64,000 nt of DNA, from assembly GCF_003061005.1 (NCBI RefSeq), contig NZ_QAIK01000164.1, positions 1,278 through 65,277 of the forward strand. Reading direction: 5' to 3'. The stretch's first letter is position 1. Each line of letters opens with the position of its first letter. This DNA is from Pseudomonas sp. HMWF021. GTDB lineage: Bacteria; Pseudomonadota; Gammaproteobacteria; Pseudomonadales; Pseudomonadaceae. The notes under the pieces were generated by a model. It saw only the letters and a program-made list of their open reading frames with translations, searched no databases and had not been told where the DNA came from. Shown here in pieces: positions 34,467 through 43,305 of this stretch. The translations under genes were made by a program, and so were the position numbers.

Positions 34467-35171
34467 ATGTTGCAACGCTATCTGTGGAAACTGCTGCCCA
34501 AGTCGCAGCGGGCTTTCCTGCTCGGACGCCTGTCGGTGGTTGATCGGCAAGTGGTGAACAAGTCGATGTCGGCCAACCTGCGTTTTCCCCAGGCTTTCGA
34601 ACAGCGCTCGTGTCTGTTCATCCATGTGCCCAAATGTGCTGGCAGCAGCGTGTGTGCGGCCATGTTCGAGGGGTGGCGGCCGGGGCATTTGCCGCTGTAC
34701 TGGTACGAAGAGCAGTTTCCGGCGCAGTTCGCCTCGGCGTACAAATTCGCCTTTGTACGGGATCCGCTGGAGCGAGCCTACTCGGCGTACGCTTTCCTGC
34801 GCGGCAACGAGCTGAGCAACCGTGACCACGCGGCGCAGCAACTGGTCAGGCATTACCGCGACTTCGATGATTTTGTCGCGCGCTGGCTACACGCCGACAC
34901 CATCGCACGACAATTGCACTTTGCTGCACAAACCGACTTTCTCACCGATTCGCTGGGCCGCCTGGCGCTGGACTTCATCGGTTACCAGGAACATCTGGAG
35001 CGGGACTTCAGTCTGGTCTGCGAACACCTCGGGCTGACAAGTCAGTTGCAACACGTCAACAGTTCCCGGCAACGGCGTCCGCTGCCGGCGCGTGAATTCT
35101 GCACGCAACGCACCCGGCGTCTGGTGCGGCGGGTCTATGCACGTGACTACGAGATGCTTGGCTATGAATGA
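34467..35171 (+). CDS. sulfotransferase family 2-like protein (PAPS-dependent)
   Basis: The 234-residue protein has the PAPS 5'-phosphosulfate-binding loop [12 protein letters not shown] near residue 52 and the 3'-phosphate-binding segment [15 protein letters not shown] near residue 95. Both are hallmarks of carbohydrate sulfotransferases of the family 2 (Golgi-like) type. It has no signal peptide or membrane span, so it should act in the cytoplasm where PAPS is made. Its last 8 bases overlap the start of an APS kinase gene, which makes PAPS. It lies between msbA and hldE, so a sugar of the LPS core or a precursor glycan is the probable acceptor. That acceptor is inferred from context only. 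Confidence 0.82.
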   Translation: MLQRYLWKLLPKSQRAFLLGRLSVVDRQVVNKSMSANLRFPQAFEQRSCLFIHVPKCAGSSVCAAMFEGWRPGHLPLYWYEEQFPAQFASAYKFAFVRDPLERAYSAYAFLRGNELSNRDHAAQQLVRHYRDFDDFVARWLHADTIARQLHFAAQTDFLTDSLGRLALDFIGYQEHLERDFSLVCEHLGLTSQLQHVNSSRQRRPLPAREFCTQRTRRLVRRVYARDYEMLGYE

Positions 35172-35775
35172 AGCGCGCTCGGTTTTGCCCCCGCCACCGG
35201 CCATTCGGCCCTATAGTCTGGCACTTCCCGCGCAGGCCCGCGCCGCGTTGAAGTTGCAGCAGCCACGTTGTCTGTGGTTGACCGGGTTGTCCGGTGCCGG
35301 CAAATCGACCCTGGCTAATGCGCTGGAGGTGCATCTGCATCAGTTCGGGTTGCACACGTTCCTGCTTGATGGCGACAACCTGCGCAGCGGTCTTTGCCGG
35401 GATCTGGGCATGGCCGAGGCTTGTCGGCGCGAGAACATTCGGCGCACCGCCGAAGTAGCGCGGTTGATGGTGGATGCCGGGTTGATCGTGATCGTGGCGG
35501 CCATTTCACCATTCAGGGCCGAGCGCGACACGGCGCGGCAGCTGTTCGCCGAAGGTGATTTTATTGAAGTGCACGTCAGCACGTCTCTGGAAGTCTGCGC
35601 CCGACGCGATCCCAAGGGGCTGTACCGGGCGGCGCGAGAAGGGCGGATCAAGGACTTCACCGGAATCGACAGCCCGTATGAGGCGCCCTTGGCCGCCGAG
35701 TGCCGGATCGATACCGACGAGGTCGAGTTGAGTCATGCCTGTCATCGCCTGGCTTCTTTTCTGATCAAAAAATGA
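35164..35775 (+). CDS. cysC: adenylylsulfate (APS) kinase
   Basis: APS kinase phosphorylates APS to PAPS, the universal sulfate donor. The 203-residue product has the P-loop GLSGAGKST, the [14 protein letters not shown] segment, [30 protein letters not shown] and the lid region [21 protein letters not shown], all typical of CysC. The ATG at 35164 overlaps the sulfotransferase stop by 8 bases. Pseudomonads reduce APS directly for cysteine synthesis and usually carry a CysN-CysC fusion elsewhere. A stand-alone cysC next to a sulfotransferase therefore points to dedicated PAPS supply. In-frame upstream ATGs (35140, 35092) lie inside the sulfotransferase gene and are less likely. Confidence 0.9.
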   Translation: MNEARSVLPPPPAIRPYSLALPAQARAALKLQQPRCLWLTGLSGAGKSTLANALEVHLHQFGLHTFLLDGDNLRSGLCRDLGMAEACRRENIRRTAEVARLMVDAGLIVIVAAISPFRAERDTARQLFAEGDFIEVHVSTSLEVCARRDPKGLYRAAREGRIKDFTGIDSPYEAPLAAECRIDTDEVELSHACHRLASFLIKK

Positions 35776-35834
35776 GCAAAAAAGCCTGTCGTTTCATCCT
35801 GTTGCAGCCGTCGCACAAGCCATCGCCAACCCTG

Positions 35835-35843
35835 TGTTAATAT
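35835..35843 (+). promoter_or_regulatory. putative extended -10 promoter of hldE
   Basis: TGTTAATAT combines TGn with a TAATAT -10 box, 35 bases before the hldE ATG. No good -35 is seen. It lies in the 102-base gap after cysC. Confidence 0.4.
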
Positions 35844-35877
35844 CGCGCCCCTGTTCATTTTGTATGTGGGTTGCTCC

Positions 35878-37299
35878 ATGAAGTTGTCCATGCCGCGATT
35901 CGATCAAGCCCCTGTCTTGGTGGTCGGCGATGTCATGCTCGACCGTTACTGGCATGGTGGAACCTCACGGATTTCCCCTGAGGCACCGGTTCCGGTCGTA
36001 AAAGTCGAGCAAATCGAAGACCGCCCGGGCGGTGCTGCCAACGTTGCCTTGAACATTGCCGCGCTGGGTGCGCCGGCGTCGCTGGTCGGTGTGACCGGTG
36101 ACGACGAAGCCGCCGACAGCCTGAGCAACAGCCTCAAGGGTGCGGGCGTGCGGGCGCTGTTCCAGCGCATTGCGCACCAGCCGACCATCGTCAAGCTGCG
36201 GGTCATGAGCCGGCACCAGCAATTGCTGCGTATCGACTTCGAAGAGCCGTTTGCCACCGATGCGCTGGCCCTGGCTTCGCAGGTCGATGATCTGCTCGAA
36301 GGGATCAAGGTCCTGGTGCTGTCCGACTACGGCAAAGGTGCACTGAAAAACCATCAGGCGTTGATTCAGGCGGCCCGTGCCAAAGGCATTCCGGTGCTGG
36401 CCGATCCCAAGGGCAAGGATTTTTCGATCTATCGTGGTGCGAGCCTGATCACCCCGAACCTCAGCGAGTTCGAAGCCATCGTCGGCGGTTGCGCCGATGA
36501 GCACGAACTGGTGAGCAAGGGCGCAACGCTGATGCATGACCTCGACCTCGGCGCACTGCTGGTGACTCGGGGCGAGCACGGCATGACCCTGCTGCGCCCG
36601 GATCATCCTGCACTGCACCTGCCGGCCCGCGCCCGCGAAGTGTTTGACGTGACCGGTGCCGGTGACACGGTGATATCCACCCTGGCAGCAGCGATTGCCG
36701 CCGGTGAAGAACTGCCGCACGCGGTGGCGCTGGCCAACCTGGCGGCAGGGATCGTGGTGGGCAAGCTCGGTACGGCGGCGATCAGCGCCCCGGAACTGCG
36801 CCGCGCGATCCAGCGTGAAGAAGGCTCGGAACGTGGTGTTCTGGGGCTGGAACAGTTGGTACTGGCGGTGGCCGATGCCCGTGCGCACAACGAGCGCATC
36901 GTCTTCACCAATGGCTGTTTCGATATTCTGCACGCCGGTCACGTGACCTACCTCGAGCAGGCACGCGCCCAAGGCGACCGTCTGATCGTGGCGATCAACG
37001 ATGACGCCTCCGTCAGCCGCCTGAAAGGGCCGGGACGTCCGATCAACAGCGTCGACCGGCGCATGGCGGTCCTCGCCGGCCTTGGCGCGGTGGACTGGGT
37101 GATCAGCTTCCCGGAAGGCACCCCGGAAAACCTGCTGCGCGAGGTCAAGCCGGACGTACTGGTCAAGGGCGGTGATTACGGTATCGATCAGGTGGTCGGC
37201 GCCGATATCGTCAAGGCTTATGGCGGCACGGTGAAGGTGTTGGGGCTGGTGGAAAACAGCTCGACCACGGCAATCGTGGAAAAAATCCGAGGTCATTGA
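35878..37299 (+). CDS. hldE: bifunctional heptose-7-phosphate kinase/heptose-1-phosphate adenylyltransferase HldE
   Basis: HldE performs two steps in making ADP-heptose for WaaC and WaaF: phosphorylation of heptose 7-phosphate at C1, and later transfer of AMP to heptose 1-phosphate. The 473-residue protein has an N-terminal PfkB-type kinase domain (about 1-315, with RPGGAANVALNIAALG and the anion-hole motif VTGAGDTVIS). The C-terminal nucleotidyltransferase domain has FTNGCFDILHAGHVTYLEQA. Length equals the family (E. coli 477). The ATG at 35878 matches the family N-terminus; an in-frame ATG 18 bases upstream is less likely. The gene probably has its own promoter. Confidence 0.95.
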   Translation: MKLSMPRFDQAPVLVVGDVMLDRYWHGGTSRISPEAPVPVVKVEQIEDRPGGAANVALNIAALGAPASLVGVTGDDEAADSLSNSLKGAGVRALFQRIAHQPTIVKLRVMSRHQQLLRIDFEEPFATDALALASQVDDLLEGIKVLVLSDYGKGALKNHQALIQAARAKGIPVLADPKGKDFSIYRGASLITPNLSEFEAIVGGCADEHELVSKGATLMHDLDLGALLVTRGEHGMTLLRPDHPALHLPARAREVFDVTGAGDTVISTLAAAIAAGEELPHAVALANLAAGIVVGKLGTAAISAPELRRAIQREEGSERGVLGLEQLVLAVADARAHNERIVFTNGCFDILHAGHVTYLEQARAQGDRLIVAINDDASVSRLKGPGRPINSVDRRMAVLAGLGAVDWVISFPEGTPENLLREVKPDVLVKGGDYGIDQVVGADIVKAYGGTVKVLGLVENSSTTAIVEKIRGH

Positions 37300-37306
37300 T
37301 TCAAAC

Positions 37307-37380
37307 AAAAGATCGCAGCCTGCGGCAGCCCTACAGGGAATGCATTCCCATGTAGGGGCTGCCGCAGGCTGCGATCTTTT
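37307..37380. repeat. REP doublet (REPIN), GTAGGAGCTGC family
   Basis: Inverted arms 37307-37334 and 37351-37380 between the convergent ends of hldE and a hypothetical gene. The left arm lacks two bases of the usual AGCTCC end and the right arm has TGTAGGGGC, so both have drifted. Confidence 0.85.
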
Positions 37381-37385
37381 GCTGT

Positions 37386-38354
37386 TCAGGAACTGACTTT
37401 CTTGCGTGGCACGATCTTCTTCAGCAGTTGCTTCGCCTTGCCGCGCAACCGCGCCAGGCCCGTGGGTTTGTCCGGCGGGGTCAGGCCTTGTTGGCGTAAC
37501 CAGTCCTTCCAGCGAATCCGCTCGTCACGCACCAGCCAGCCGTCCTGTCTGGCGAAACTTTCGGCTAGATACAGACCACGGGTTCCTGCCGGATACAACT
37601 GGCCTTTCTTCAAGGTATACAGCTCGGCCAGCGGTTCGCCGTCCTGCAACGGCATCAAATACAAATCGGGGCGTTTGCGATCCAGTCGCGCCACCAGTTG
37701 ATCACCTTCCAGGCGCTCGTCCACGTGGAACAGGCTCAGGGATTTGGCTTCCTTTGGCACTTCCAGGCGCAAGTCATAGATCAGTTGCAGCGATGCGGTG
37801 GGCAGGTGCACATAGGCTCGTGGCCGTTCCAGCAATTGCAGATTGGCGCAACGCACCGGCCGTGCCGAACCGGACAAGGGCGTCAGGCGAAACGGCAGAG
37901 CCTCGCGATAATGCAGCGCGGACGAGTAGGGCGCCGGCAGCCAGGTGTCGTTGAAGCGCCCGCCGAGCCAGCCTTCCGGGGTTTCCAGCAGACACTCTTC
38001 GGCAATCTCCTGAATCGCGGTGTGCAGCGGGATGTTCAGTTCTTGAGCAGGCACGTAACCGGAAATCAGCTTGAGCACTACGTCACCGCGATCCTGCCGA
38101 CGCTGGCGCACCAGCACCCAGTAATCGCGATTCTGCCAGTGCAGGGTCAGGCGCACCGAGACCCCGAGATTGGCCAGCTCCAGTGCGAAACGCTCGGCAT
38201 CCGCCACGCTCACCGGTTTGCGCCGCTGCAAGGTCTGGGCGAAGTTCAGCGGCATGCCGACGCTCTGATAGCTCAGGCTTTCGGGCGTGGCTTCGACGAA
38301 CAGCGGCAGGGTCTTGAAGTTGCTCGGGTTCTTTCTGATGAGCGTGCGCGGCAT
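37386..38354 (-). CDS. conserved hypothetical protein with a degenerate Nudix-like box
   Basis: I do not recognise this 322-residue protein with certainty. It lies where PA4993 sits in P. aeruginosa, next to the same two redox genes. It is soluble, with no signal peptide or membrane span. Its C-terminal 40 residues are strongly basic (ARLRGKAKQLLKKIVPRKK), which could bind a phosphorylated surface or nucleic acid. Residues near 105-125 contain G-x5-E and then QEIAEECL, which resembles the Nudix box with altered spacing and without the final glycine. The ATG start has AGGAG 5 bases upstream. It may be a divergent Nudix-fold protein; the function is unknown. Confidence 0.7.
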   Translation of the reverse strand: MPRTLIRKNPSNFKTLPLFVEATPESLSYQSVGMPLNFAQTLQRRKPVSVADAERFALELANLGVSVRLTLHWQNRDYWVLVRQRRQDRGDVVLKLISGYVPAQELNIPLHTAIQEIAEECLLETPEGWLGGRFNDTWLPAPYSSALHYREALPFRLTPLSGSARPVRCANLQLLERPRAYVHLPTASLQLIYDLRLEVPKEAKSLSLFHVDERLEGDQLVARLDRKRPDLYLMPLQDGEPLAELYTLKKGQLYPAGTRGLYLAESFARQDGWLVRDERIRWKDWLRQQGLTPPDKPTGLARLRGKAKQLLKKIVPRKKVSS

Positions 38355-38385
38355 GTCGGCTCCTGCTTAAGGCCGCGAGGCGGCG

Positions 38386-39198
38386 TCAGTGACCACGAAG
38401 GACCTGGGCAACGGTCGCAACGTTATGGGCGAGGTGCAGCGGATTGATCGTTCCGACAATAGCACTGGCAACGCCGGGCTGCCGGAACAGCAACTCGAAG
38501 CTGGCGCGCACCGGATCCACACCCGGACTCAGGCATACATGGCCGCTGGCCAGGGCTTTTTTCACCAGAATGGCTTTGCCGTGGGCAGCAGCATAGTCAA
38601 TGACTGCCTTCTCGTTCTGTTCGTTCAGATTGTAGGTAACCATCGCGCAGTCACCTTGCTCCAGCGCCTTGAGGCCGCCCTCGACGGTTTTGCCGGAGAA
38701 GCCGAAGCCGCGAATTTTGCCCTCGGCCTTGAGCGCCGCGAGGGTTGAATAGACTTCGCTGTCATTGAGGATCGCCAGGTCGTTGCCGTCCGAGTGCACC
38801 AGCACCAGGTCGATAAAATCGGTTTCAAGACGTTGCAGGCTGCGCTCCACCGACATCCGCGTGTGCGCCGCACTGAAGTCATGGCGCGACAGGCCGTCGG
38901 CAAATTCTTCGCCGACCTTGCTGACGATTACCCAGTCCTGACGCTGACCGCGCAACAACGGGCCAAGGCGTTCTTCGCTGCGGCCATAGGCCGGGGCGGT
39001 GTCGATCAGGTTGATGCCCAGCCCTTTGGCCTGATTGAGCAGCAGGCGTGCGGCGTCATCGTCGGGAATCTGGAAGCCATTGGGGTATTTCACCCCTTGG
39101 TCACGGCCAAGCTTGACCGTGCCCAGGCCCAGCGGGGAAACCATCAGGCCGGTGCTGCCCAATGGACGATGCAGTTCGTGCAGGGTCGCTACGCTCAT
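38386..39198 (-). CDS. aldo/keto reductase family oxidoreductase
   Basis: The 270-residue protein is a TIM-barrel NADPH-dependent aldo/keto reductase. It has the N-terminal LGLGTVKLGRDQG segment, the active-site IDTAPAYGRSEERLG (Asp, Tyr), a lysine in VIVSKVGEEF and the histidine in LVLVHSDG, the catalytic tetrad of the family. The start at 39198 (ATG) overlaps the stop of the FAD oxidoreductase gene by four bases (ATGA); longer in-frame starts would run back through that gene. It equals PA4992 in position. The two genes form a two-gene operon, so their substrates may be connected. The substrate cannot be named. Confidence 0.87.
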   Translation of the reverse strand: MSVATLHELHRPLGSTGLMVSPLGLGTVKLGRDQGVKYPNGFQIPDDDAARLLLNQAKGLGINLIDTAPAYGRSEERLGPLLRGQRQDWVIVSKVGEEFADGLSRHDFSAAHTRMSVERSLQRLETDFIDLVLVHSDGNDLAILNDSEVYSTLAALKAEGKIRGFGFSGKTVEGGLKALEQGDCAMVTYNLNEQNEKAVIDYAAAHGKAILVKKALASGHVCLSPGVDPVRASFELLFRQPGVASAIVGTINPLHLAHNVATVAQVLRGH

Positions 39199-40370
39199 GG
39201 CAACAGTTGCTCCCAGGCGGGTACGCCCATCGGTGGTTTTGGCAGTGCCGGCAATGGCTCGGCAGCTTGCGGCTGGATGCCGTCGCGTTCCAGCGAGGCG
39301 ATGACCCGGTCGGCGAAGTCCGGCGCCAGTGCCAGTTTGGTCGGCCAGCCGACCAGCAGGCGACCCTCCTCGGCGAGGAAGGCGTTGTCCGGGCGGGTCA
39401 GGCCGGTTTGCAGCGGCTCGGCGCGATCCACGCGCAACGTCGCCCACTGCACCTGGCTCAGGTCGATCCATGGCAGCAACTGGCCGAGTTCTTTCTGTGC
39501 GGTGGCGATCTGTCCGGCGGGCTCGCGGGCGACGCCGTCGCTTTCGGCAATGTCGCCGCCCAGGTACCAGACCCAGTTGCCGTCGGCGGCCGGGTGGGTG
39601 GTGATGGTGATGCGCGGCTTGGTGCCGCCGCCCAGGCAGTGGGCGTACAGCGGCTTCAGGCTCGGGCCTTTGGCGATGATCATGTGCAGGGGTCGACGTT
39701 GCATCTGCGGATGAGTCAGGCCCAGGTCTTCCAGCAACCGGGCAGTGCCGGCACCGGCACTGAGAACGATGCGCTGGGCGCGAATCTCGCGGCCGTCGAC
39801 TCTCAGGCCGACCAGCACGCCCGCTTCCAGCAGCGGTTCGATGGTTTGCCCGGCAAGCAGGCCATCACCGGCCTGATCCGCCAGGCGCTGGATCAGGCTC
39901 GGTACGTCGACCACCAGTTCGGCGAGGCGATAGACCTTGCCCTTGAAGCGCTTGTCTTGCAGGGCCGGCGGCAGTTGATCGCCCTTGACCTGATCGACCC
40001 GGCCACGTACGGCCTTGCTGGCGAAGAAACTGGTGAGGTTGCCGGCGAGGGTGCCGGGTGACCACAGGTAATGCGCTTCGGACAGCAGACGTACACCGGA
40101 CAGATCCAGCTCGCCGTTGCCGGCCAGCGCCTCACGCCAGCGGCGCGGCATGTCGGCGATGGCTTCCGAGGCGCCGGTGAGCGCGCCGTGCAACGCATAT
40201 TTGGCGCCGCCGTGAATGATGCCCTGGGACTTCACACTTTGCCCGCCACCGAGGCTGGCGTTTTCCACCAGCACGGTCGAAAAACCCTGACGGCGCAGAC
40301 GCGCGTTCAGCCAGAGGCCGGCGACACCAGCGCCGACAATCAGAACGTCGGTGGAAATAACGGATGGCAT
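39195..40370 (-). CDS. FAD-dependent oxidoreductase (DAO family)
   Basis: The 391-residue protein starts with the dinucleotide-binding motif VLIVGAGVAGLWLNARLRRQG and continues with GGGQSVKSQGIIHGGAKYA, typical of D-amino-acid-oxidase/glycerol-3-phosphate-dehydrogenase-like flavoproteins. A GAGTARLLEDLGL segment lies in the middle. The ATG start has GAGG 7 bases upstream. It is the equivalent of PA4991 and overlaps the aldo/keto reductase gene. No membrane span is seen. The substrate is unknown. Confidence 0.85.
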   Translation of the reverse strand: MPSVISTDVLIVGAGVAGLWLNARLRRQGFSTVLVENASLGGGQSVKSQGIIHGGAKYALHGALTGASEAIADMPRRWREALAGNGELDLSGVRLLSEAHYLWSPGTLAGNLTSFFASKAVRGRVDQVKGDQLPPALQDKRFKGKVYRLAELVVDVPSLIQRLADQAGDGLLAGQTIEPLLEAGVLVGLRVDGREIRAQRIVLSAGAGTARLLEDLGLTHPQMQRRPLHMIIAKGPSLKPLYAHCLGGGTKPRITITTHPAADGNWVWYLGGDIAESDGVAREPAGQIATAQKELGQLLPWIDLSQVQWATLRVDRAEPLQTGLTRPDNAFLAEEGRLLVGWPTKLALAPDFADRVIASLERDGIQPQAAEPLPALPKPPMGVPAWEQLLP

Positions 40371-40464
40371 GCAACGACCTCAGTGTTCAAGACGAGGGCG
40401 CAGTATACAGACTCGGGAAAGAGCGGGATTTGTCGATGATCAACAGGGCTGATGCAAAACCAAA

Positions 40465-40553
40465 TGTGGGAGCGGGCTTGCTCGCGAATGCGGTGTGTCA
40501 GTTAACAGAGATGTTGTTGATACACCGCATTCGCGAGCAAGCCCGCTCCCACA
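40465..40553. repeat. REP doublet (REPIN), GTGGGAGCGGG family
   Basis: Near-perfect inverted pair, arms 40465-40490 and 40527-40553. Pairing continues inward through GAATGCGGTGT/ACACCGCATTC to give a stem longer than 30 bases. It lies between the start of the FAD oxidoreductase gene and the end of emrE. Confidence 0.9.
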
Positions 40554-40574
40554 GGGGATTTGCGTTACTGCCAA

Positions 40575-40907
40575 TCAGTGCCCTGCGGTCTTGGAGAACA
40601 GCTGGATGACCACCACGCCGAGCACGATCAGCGCCATGCCGAGCATCGCCGGCACATCCAGCTTCTGCCCGTAAATGAACAGCGCCGCGACGCTGACCAT
40701 CACGATGCCCATGCCCGCCCACACGGCATACGCCACGCCCACCGGCACCGTGCGCACCACCAGGGTCAGCATCCAGAACGCGATACCGTATCCGACGATG
40801 ACCAGAATCAGCGGCAGCGGCGTACTCAGGCCTTTGACCGCTTTCATCGAAACCGTGGCGATCACTTCGGCGCAAATGGCGATAGCCAGAAAGGCGTAAG
40901 CGTTCAT
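40575..40907 (-). CDS. emrE: small multidrug resistance (SMR) efflux protein EmrE-like
   Basis: SMR proteins are four-span membrane dimers that exchange protons for cationic drugs. The 110-residue protein has four hydrophobic spans and the membrane-embedded glutamate at residue 14 (ICAEVIATVSMK), the conserved proton/drug site. It also has the YAVWAGMGIV segment of the QAC subtype (Y40/W63-like positions). The ATG has GAGGA 7 bases upstream. It is divergent from a LysR gene 103 bases away, which may regulate it. It equals PA4990 of P. aeruginosa. Confidence 0.9.
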   Translation of the reverse strand: MNAYAFLAIAICAEVIATVSMKAVKGLSTPLPLILVIVGYGIAFWMLTLVVRTVPVGVAYAVWAGMGIVMVSVAALFIYGQKLDVPAMLGMALIVLGVVVIQLFSKTAGH

Positions 40908-41009
40908 GTGTAAATCCTCATGTAAAACGTTGCTTGCTGAGGCGGCATTCTAGTCGTTCGTCAGATGCGGTAAAGTCATTACCTATCTGTTTTGAAGATG
41001 GGTTGCAGC

Positions 41010-41912
41010 ATGAACACCCAGTGGAATCTGGAACAACTGCGCGCTTTCGTCAGCGTCGCCGAACAGCGTTCGTTCTCCGCCGTGGCGCGCCAGCAACGCA
41101 AGGCGCAGTCGGCGATCAGCAGCGCCATTGCCATGCTGGAAGATGATCTGGGCGTCAGCCTGTTCGAGCGTAGCAGTGGTCGCCAGCCCCGGCTCACCGA
41201 AGCCGGTGAAGCGCTGCTCGAAGAGGCGCGGGAGGTGTTGCGCCAATGCGAGCGCCTCAATGGTCGGGCGATGGCGATGATGCGCGGTCAGGAAGCACAG
41301 TTGCGCGTGGCGCAGGACGAAGCGATGCCGTATCAGGCACTGGTGGAAAGCTTCGACGCGCTGGCCGAGCAATTTCCCAGTCTCGAAGTGCAACTGACCA
41401 GCGCCGCCCAGGGTGAAGTCGCCCGCAAACTGGTCGAGCGTCGCGCCGATCTGGGTTTGCTGTTTTATCACGATGAGATTCCCGAAGCGTTGGAGCGTCG
41501 GGTATTGGGCCGGGTGGAAATGGTCACCGTCTGCGGGATCAATCATCCGCTCGCGAAGCAGTCCTACGTCACCTGCCAGCAACTGGCGCAACATCGGCAA
41601 CTGTTGATGTCGACGCAAACCAGCGTCTATCCCGGCAACGAACCGGCCAGCCCGCAGGTGTGGCGCGCCGACAGCTTCTACGTGATGGCCGAATGGCTGG
41701 TGCGGGATCTGGGCTGGGCGTGGCTGCCCCGGCATGTGGTTCAGTACTCGGCTTATCAGGGTTTGATGGTTGAGCTGGACAGTGAATGGACTCCGCCGGC
41801 GCTGGTGGTGGAGCTGGTCTGGCGTCGGGATGAGCCTTTGGGGCCGGCGGCGCGCTGGCTGGCGGAACGTTTTGCCGTGCACTTGCGGGCGATTGGCGAC
41901 AAAAGTCGATAA
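41010..41912 (+). CDS. LysR family transcriptional regulator
   Basis: The 300-residue protein has an N-terminal winged helix-turn-helix (about 3-62, LEQLRAFVSVAEQRSFSAVA and onward) and a C-terminal periplasmic-binding-like effector domain. The ATG at 41010 gives the standard LysR N-terminus; ATG 40998 is an alternative. It is transcribed divergently from the SMR efflux gene, a common LysR arrangement, and equals PA4989. The target and effector are not known. waaA follows 11 bases downstream on the same strand, probably as an independent function. Confidence 0.9.
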   Translation: MNTQWNLEQLRAFVSVAEQRSFSAVARQQRKAQSAISSAIAMLEDDLGVSLFERSSGRQPRLTEAGEALLEEAREVLRQCERLNGRAMAMMRGQEAQLRVAQDEAMPYQALVESFDALAEQFPSLEVQLTSAAQGEVARKLVERRADLGLLFYHDEIPEALERRVLGRVEMVTVCGINHPLAKQSYVTCQQLAQHRQLLMSTQTSVYPGNEPASPQVWRADSFYVMAEWLVRDLGWAWLPRHVVQYSAYQGLMVELDSEWTPPALVVELVWRRDEPLGPAARWLAERFAVHLRAIGDKSR

Positions 41913-41923
41913 ACTCCGCCGCC

Positions 41924-43198
41924 ATGAATAGAACTCTCTACACCGCGCTGTTTTACCTGGGGCTGCCATTGGTGGCGATTCGGCTGTGGCTGCGCTCGCG
42001 CAAGGCCCCGGCATATGCCAAACGGATTGGCGAGCGCTTTTCCTGCGGGATGCCGTCACTGCAGCCCGGCGGGATCTGGGTGCACGCGGTGTCGGTAGGC
42101 GAAAGCATTGCCGCTGCGCCGATGATTCGCGCCTTGCTGCAACGTTATCCACAGCTGCCGATCACCGTGACCTGCATGACTCCGACCGGTTCGGAACGGA
42201 TTCAGGCACTGTTCGCCAATGAGCCGCGTATCCAGCATTGTTATCTGCCCTATGACTTGCCGTGCGCAGCGGCGCGTTTTCTGGATCGCGCCCAGCCGAA
42301 ACTGGCGGTGATCATGGAAACCGAACTGTGGCCCAATCACATTCATCAGTGCGCCATGCGCGGGATTCCCGTTGCGCTGGCAAACGGCCGACTGTCCGAG
42401 CGTTCCGCCAGAGGTTATGGCCGCTTCAGCAAACTGACTGCGCCGATGCTCGCTGAAATGAGTTTTTTTGCGGTGCAGACCGAGGCCGAAGCCCGGCGTT
42501 TCCGCGATCTGGGTGCGCGCCCGGAAACGGTCGAGGTCACCGGCTCGATCAAGTTCGACCTGACCATCGACCCGCAACTGCTGCAGCGCGCCCATGAACT
42601 GCGCGGCCAGTGGCAGGCGCTGGAGCGTCCGGTGTGGATCGCCGCCAGCACCCACGAAGGCGAAGACGAAGTGGTGCTCGACGCCCATCGTCGCCTGCTG
42701 GCGAACTACCCCAATGCGTTGCTGATTCTGGTGCCGCGTCATCCCGAACGTTTCAACTCGGTGTTCGAGTTGTGCCAGCGCGAAGGCTTTGCCACGGTGC
42801 GCCGTTCCACCGGTGCCAATGTCGATGCAGGCACCTCGGTGCTGCTCGGCGACACCATGGGCGAGTTGTTGTTTCTCTATGCACTGGCTGACAGCGCTTT
42901 CGTCGGTGGCAGCCTTGTGCCGAACGGCGGGCACAATCTGCTGGAGCCGGCGGCACTGGCAAAACCGGTGATCAGCGGCCCGCACCTGTTCAACTTCCTC
43001 GACATCGCAGCGCAGTTGCGCGAAGCCGGCGCGCTGGCCGAAGTGGATGACGCCGAAGGGCTGGCGGTGGAAGTGCAGCGGCTGTTCGAATTGCCCCGCG
43101 ATGCGCAACGCATGGCCGAGGCCGGGCTGGCAGTGATGCGGCGTAATCAGGGTGCGTTGCAGCGGTTGCTGGATGGGCTGGGCCGGTTGATCAAGTAA
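41924..43198 (+). CDS. waaA: 3-deoxy-D-manno-octulosonic acid (Kdo) transferase
   Basis: WaaA (KdtA) adds Kdo residues to lipid IVA, the first step of core synthesis and essential in most Gram-negative bacteria. The 424-residue protein has an N-terminal membrane-associated helix (about 3-22) and the GT30 segments WVHAVSVGESIAAAPMIRAL (with the catalytic-base glutamate in GES) and IMETELWPNHI. The C-terminal donor site is GGSLVPNGGHNLLEPAALA. Length matches E. coli WaaA (425). Its position after emrE/LysR equals PA4988. Confidence 0.95.
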   Translation: MNRTLYTALFYLGLPLVAIRLWLRSRKAPAYAKRIGERFSCGMPSLQPGGIWVHAVSVGESIAAAPMIRALLQRYPQLPITVTCMTPTGSERIQALFANEPRIQHCYLPYDLPCAAARFLDRAQPKLAVIMETELWPNHIHQCAMRGIPVALANGRLSERSARGYGRFSKLTAPMLAEMSFFAVQTEAEARRFRDLGARPETVEVTGSIKFDLTIDPQLLQRAHELRGQWQALERPVWIAASTHEGEDEVVLDAHRRLLANYPNALLILVPRHPERFNSVFELCQREGFATVRRSTGANVDAGTSVLLGDTMGELLFLYALADSAFVGGSLVPNGGHNLLEPAALAKPVISGPHLFNFLDIAAQLREAGALAEVDDAEGLAVEVQRLFELPRDAQRMAEAGLAVMRRNQGALQRLLDGLGRLIK

Positions 43199-43217
43199 GT
43201 TTTCACACCCAAAAGCG

Positions 43218-43294
43218 AAAAGATCGCAGCGTGCCGCAGCTCCTACAATTGGAATGCATTTTCCTGTAGGAGCTGCGGCACGCTGCGATCTTTT
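43218..43294. repeat. REP doublet (REPIN), GTAGGAGCTGCGGCACGC variant
   Basis: Inverted arms 43218-43247 and 43265-43294 between the convergent waaA and tolC genes. Both arms carry the core GCGGCACGC instead of the more common GCCGCAGGC, with the pairing kept by matching changes in each arm. Confidence 0.88.
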
Positions 43295-43305
43295 GCTTTT
43301 AAGAC

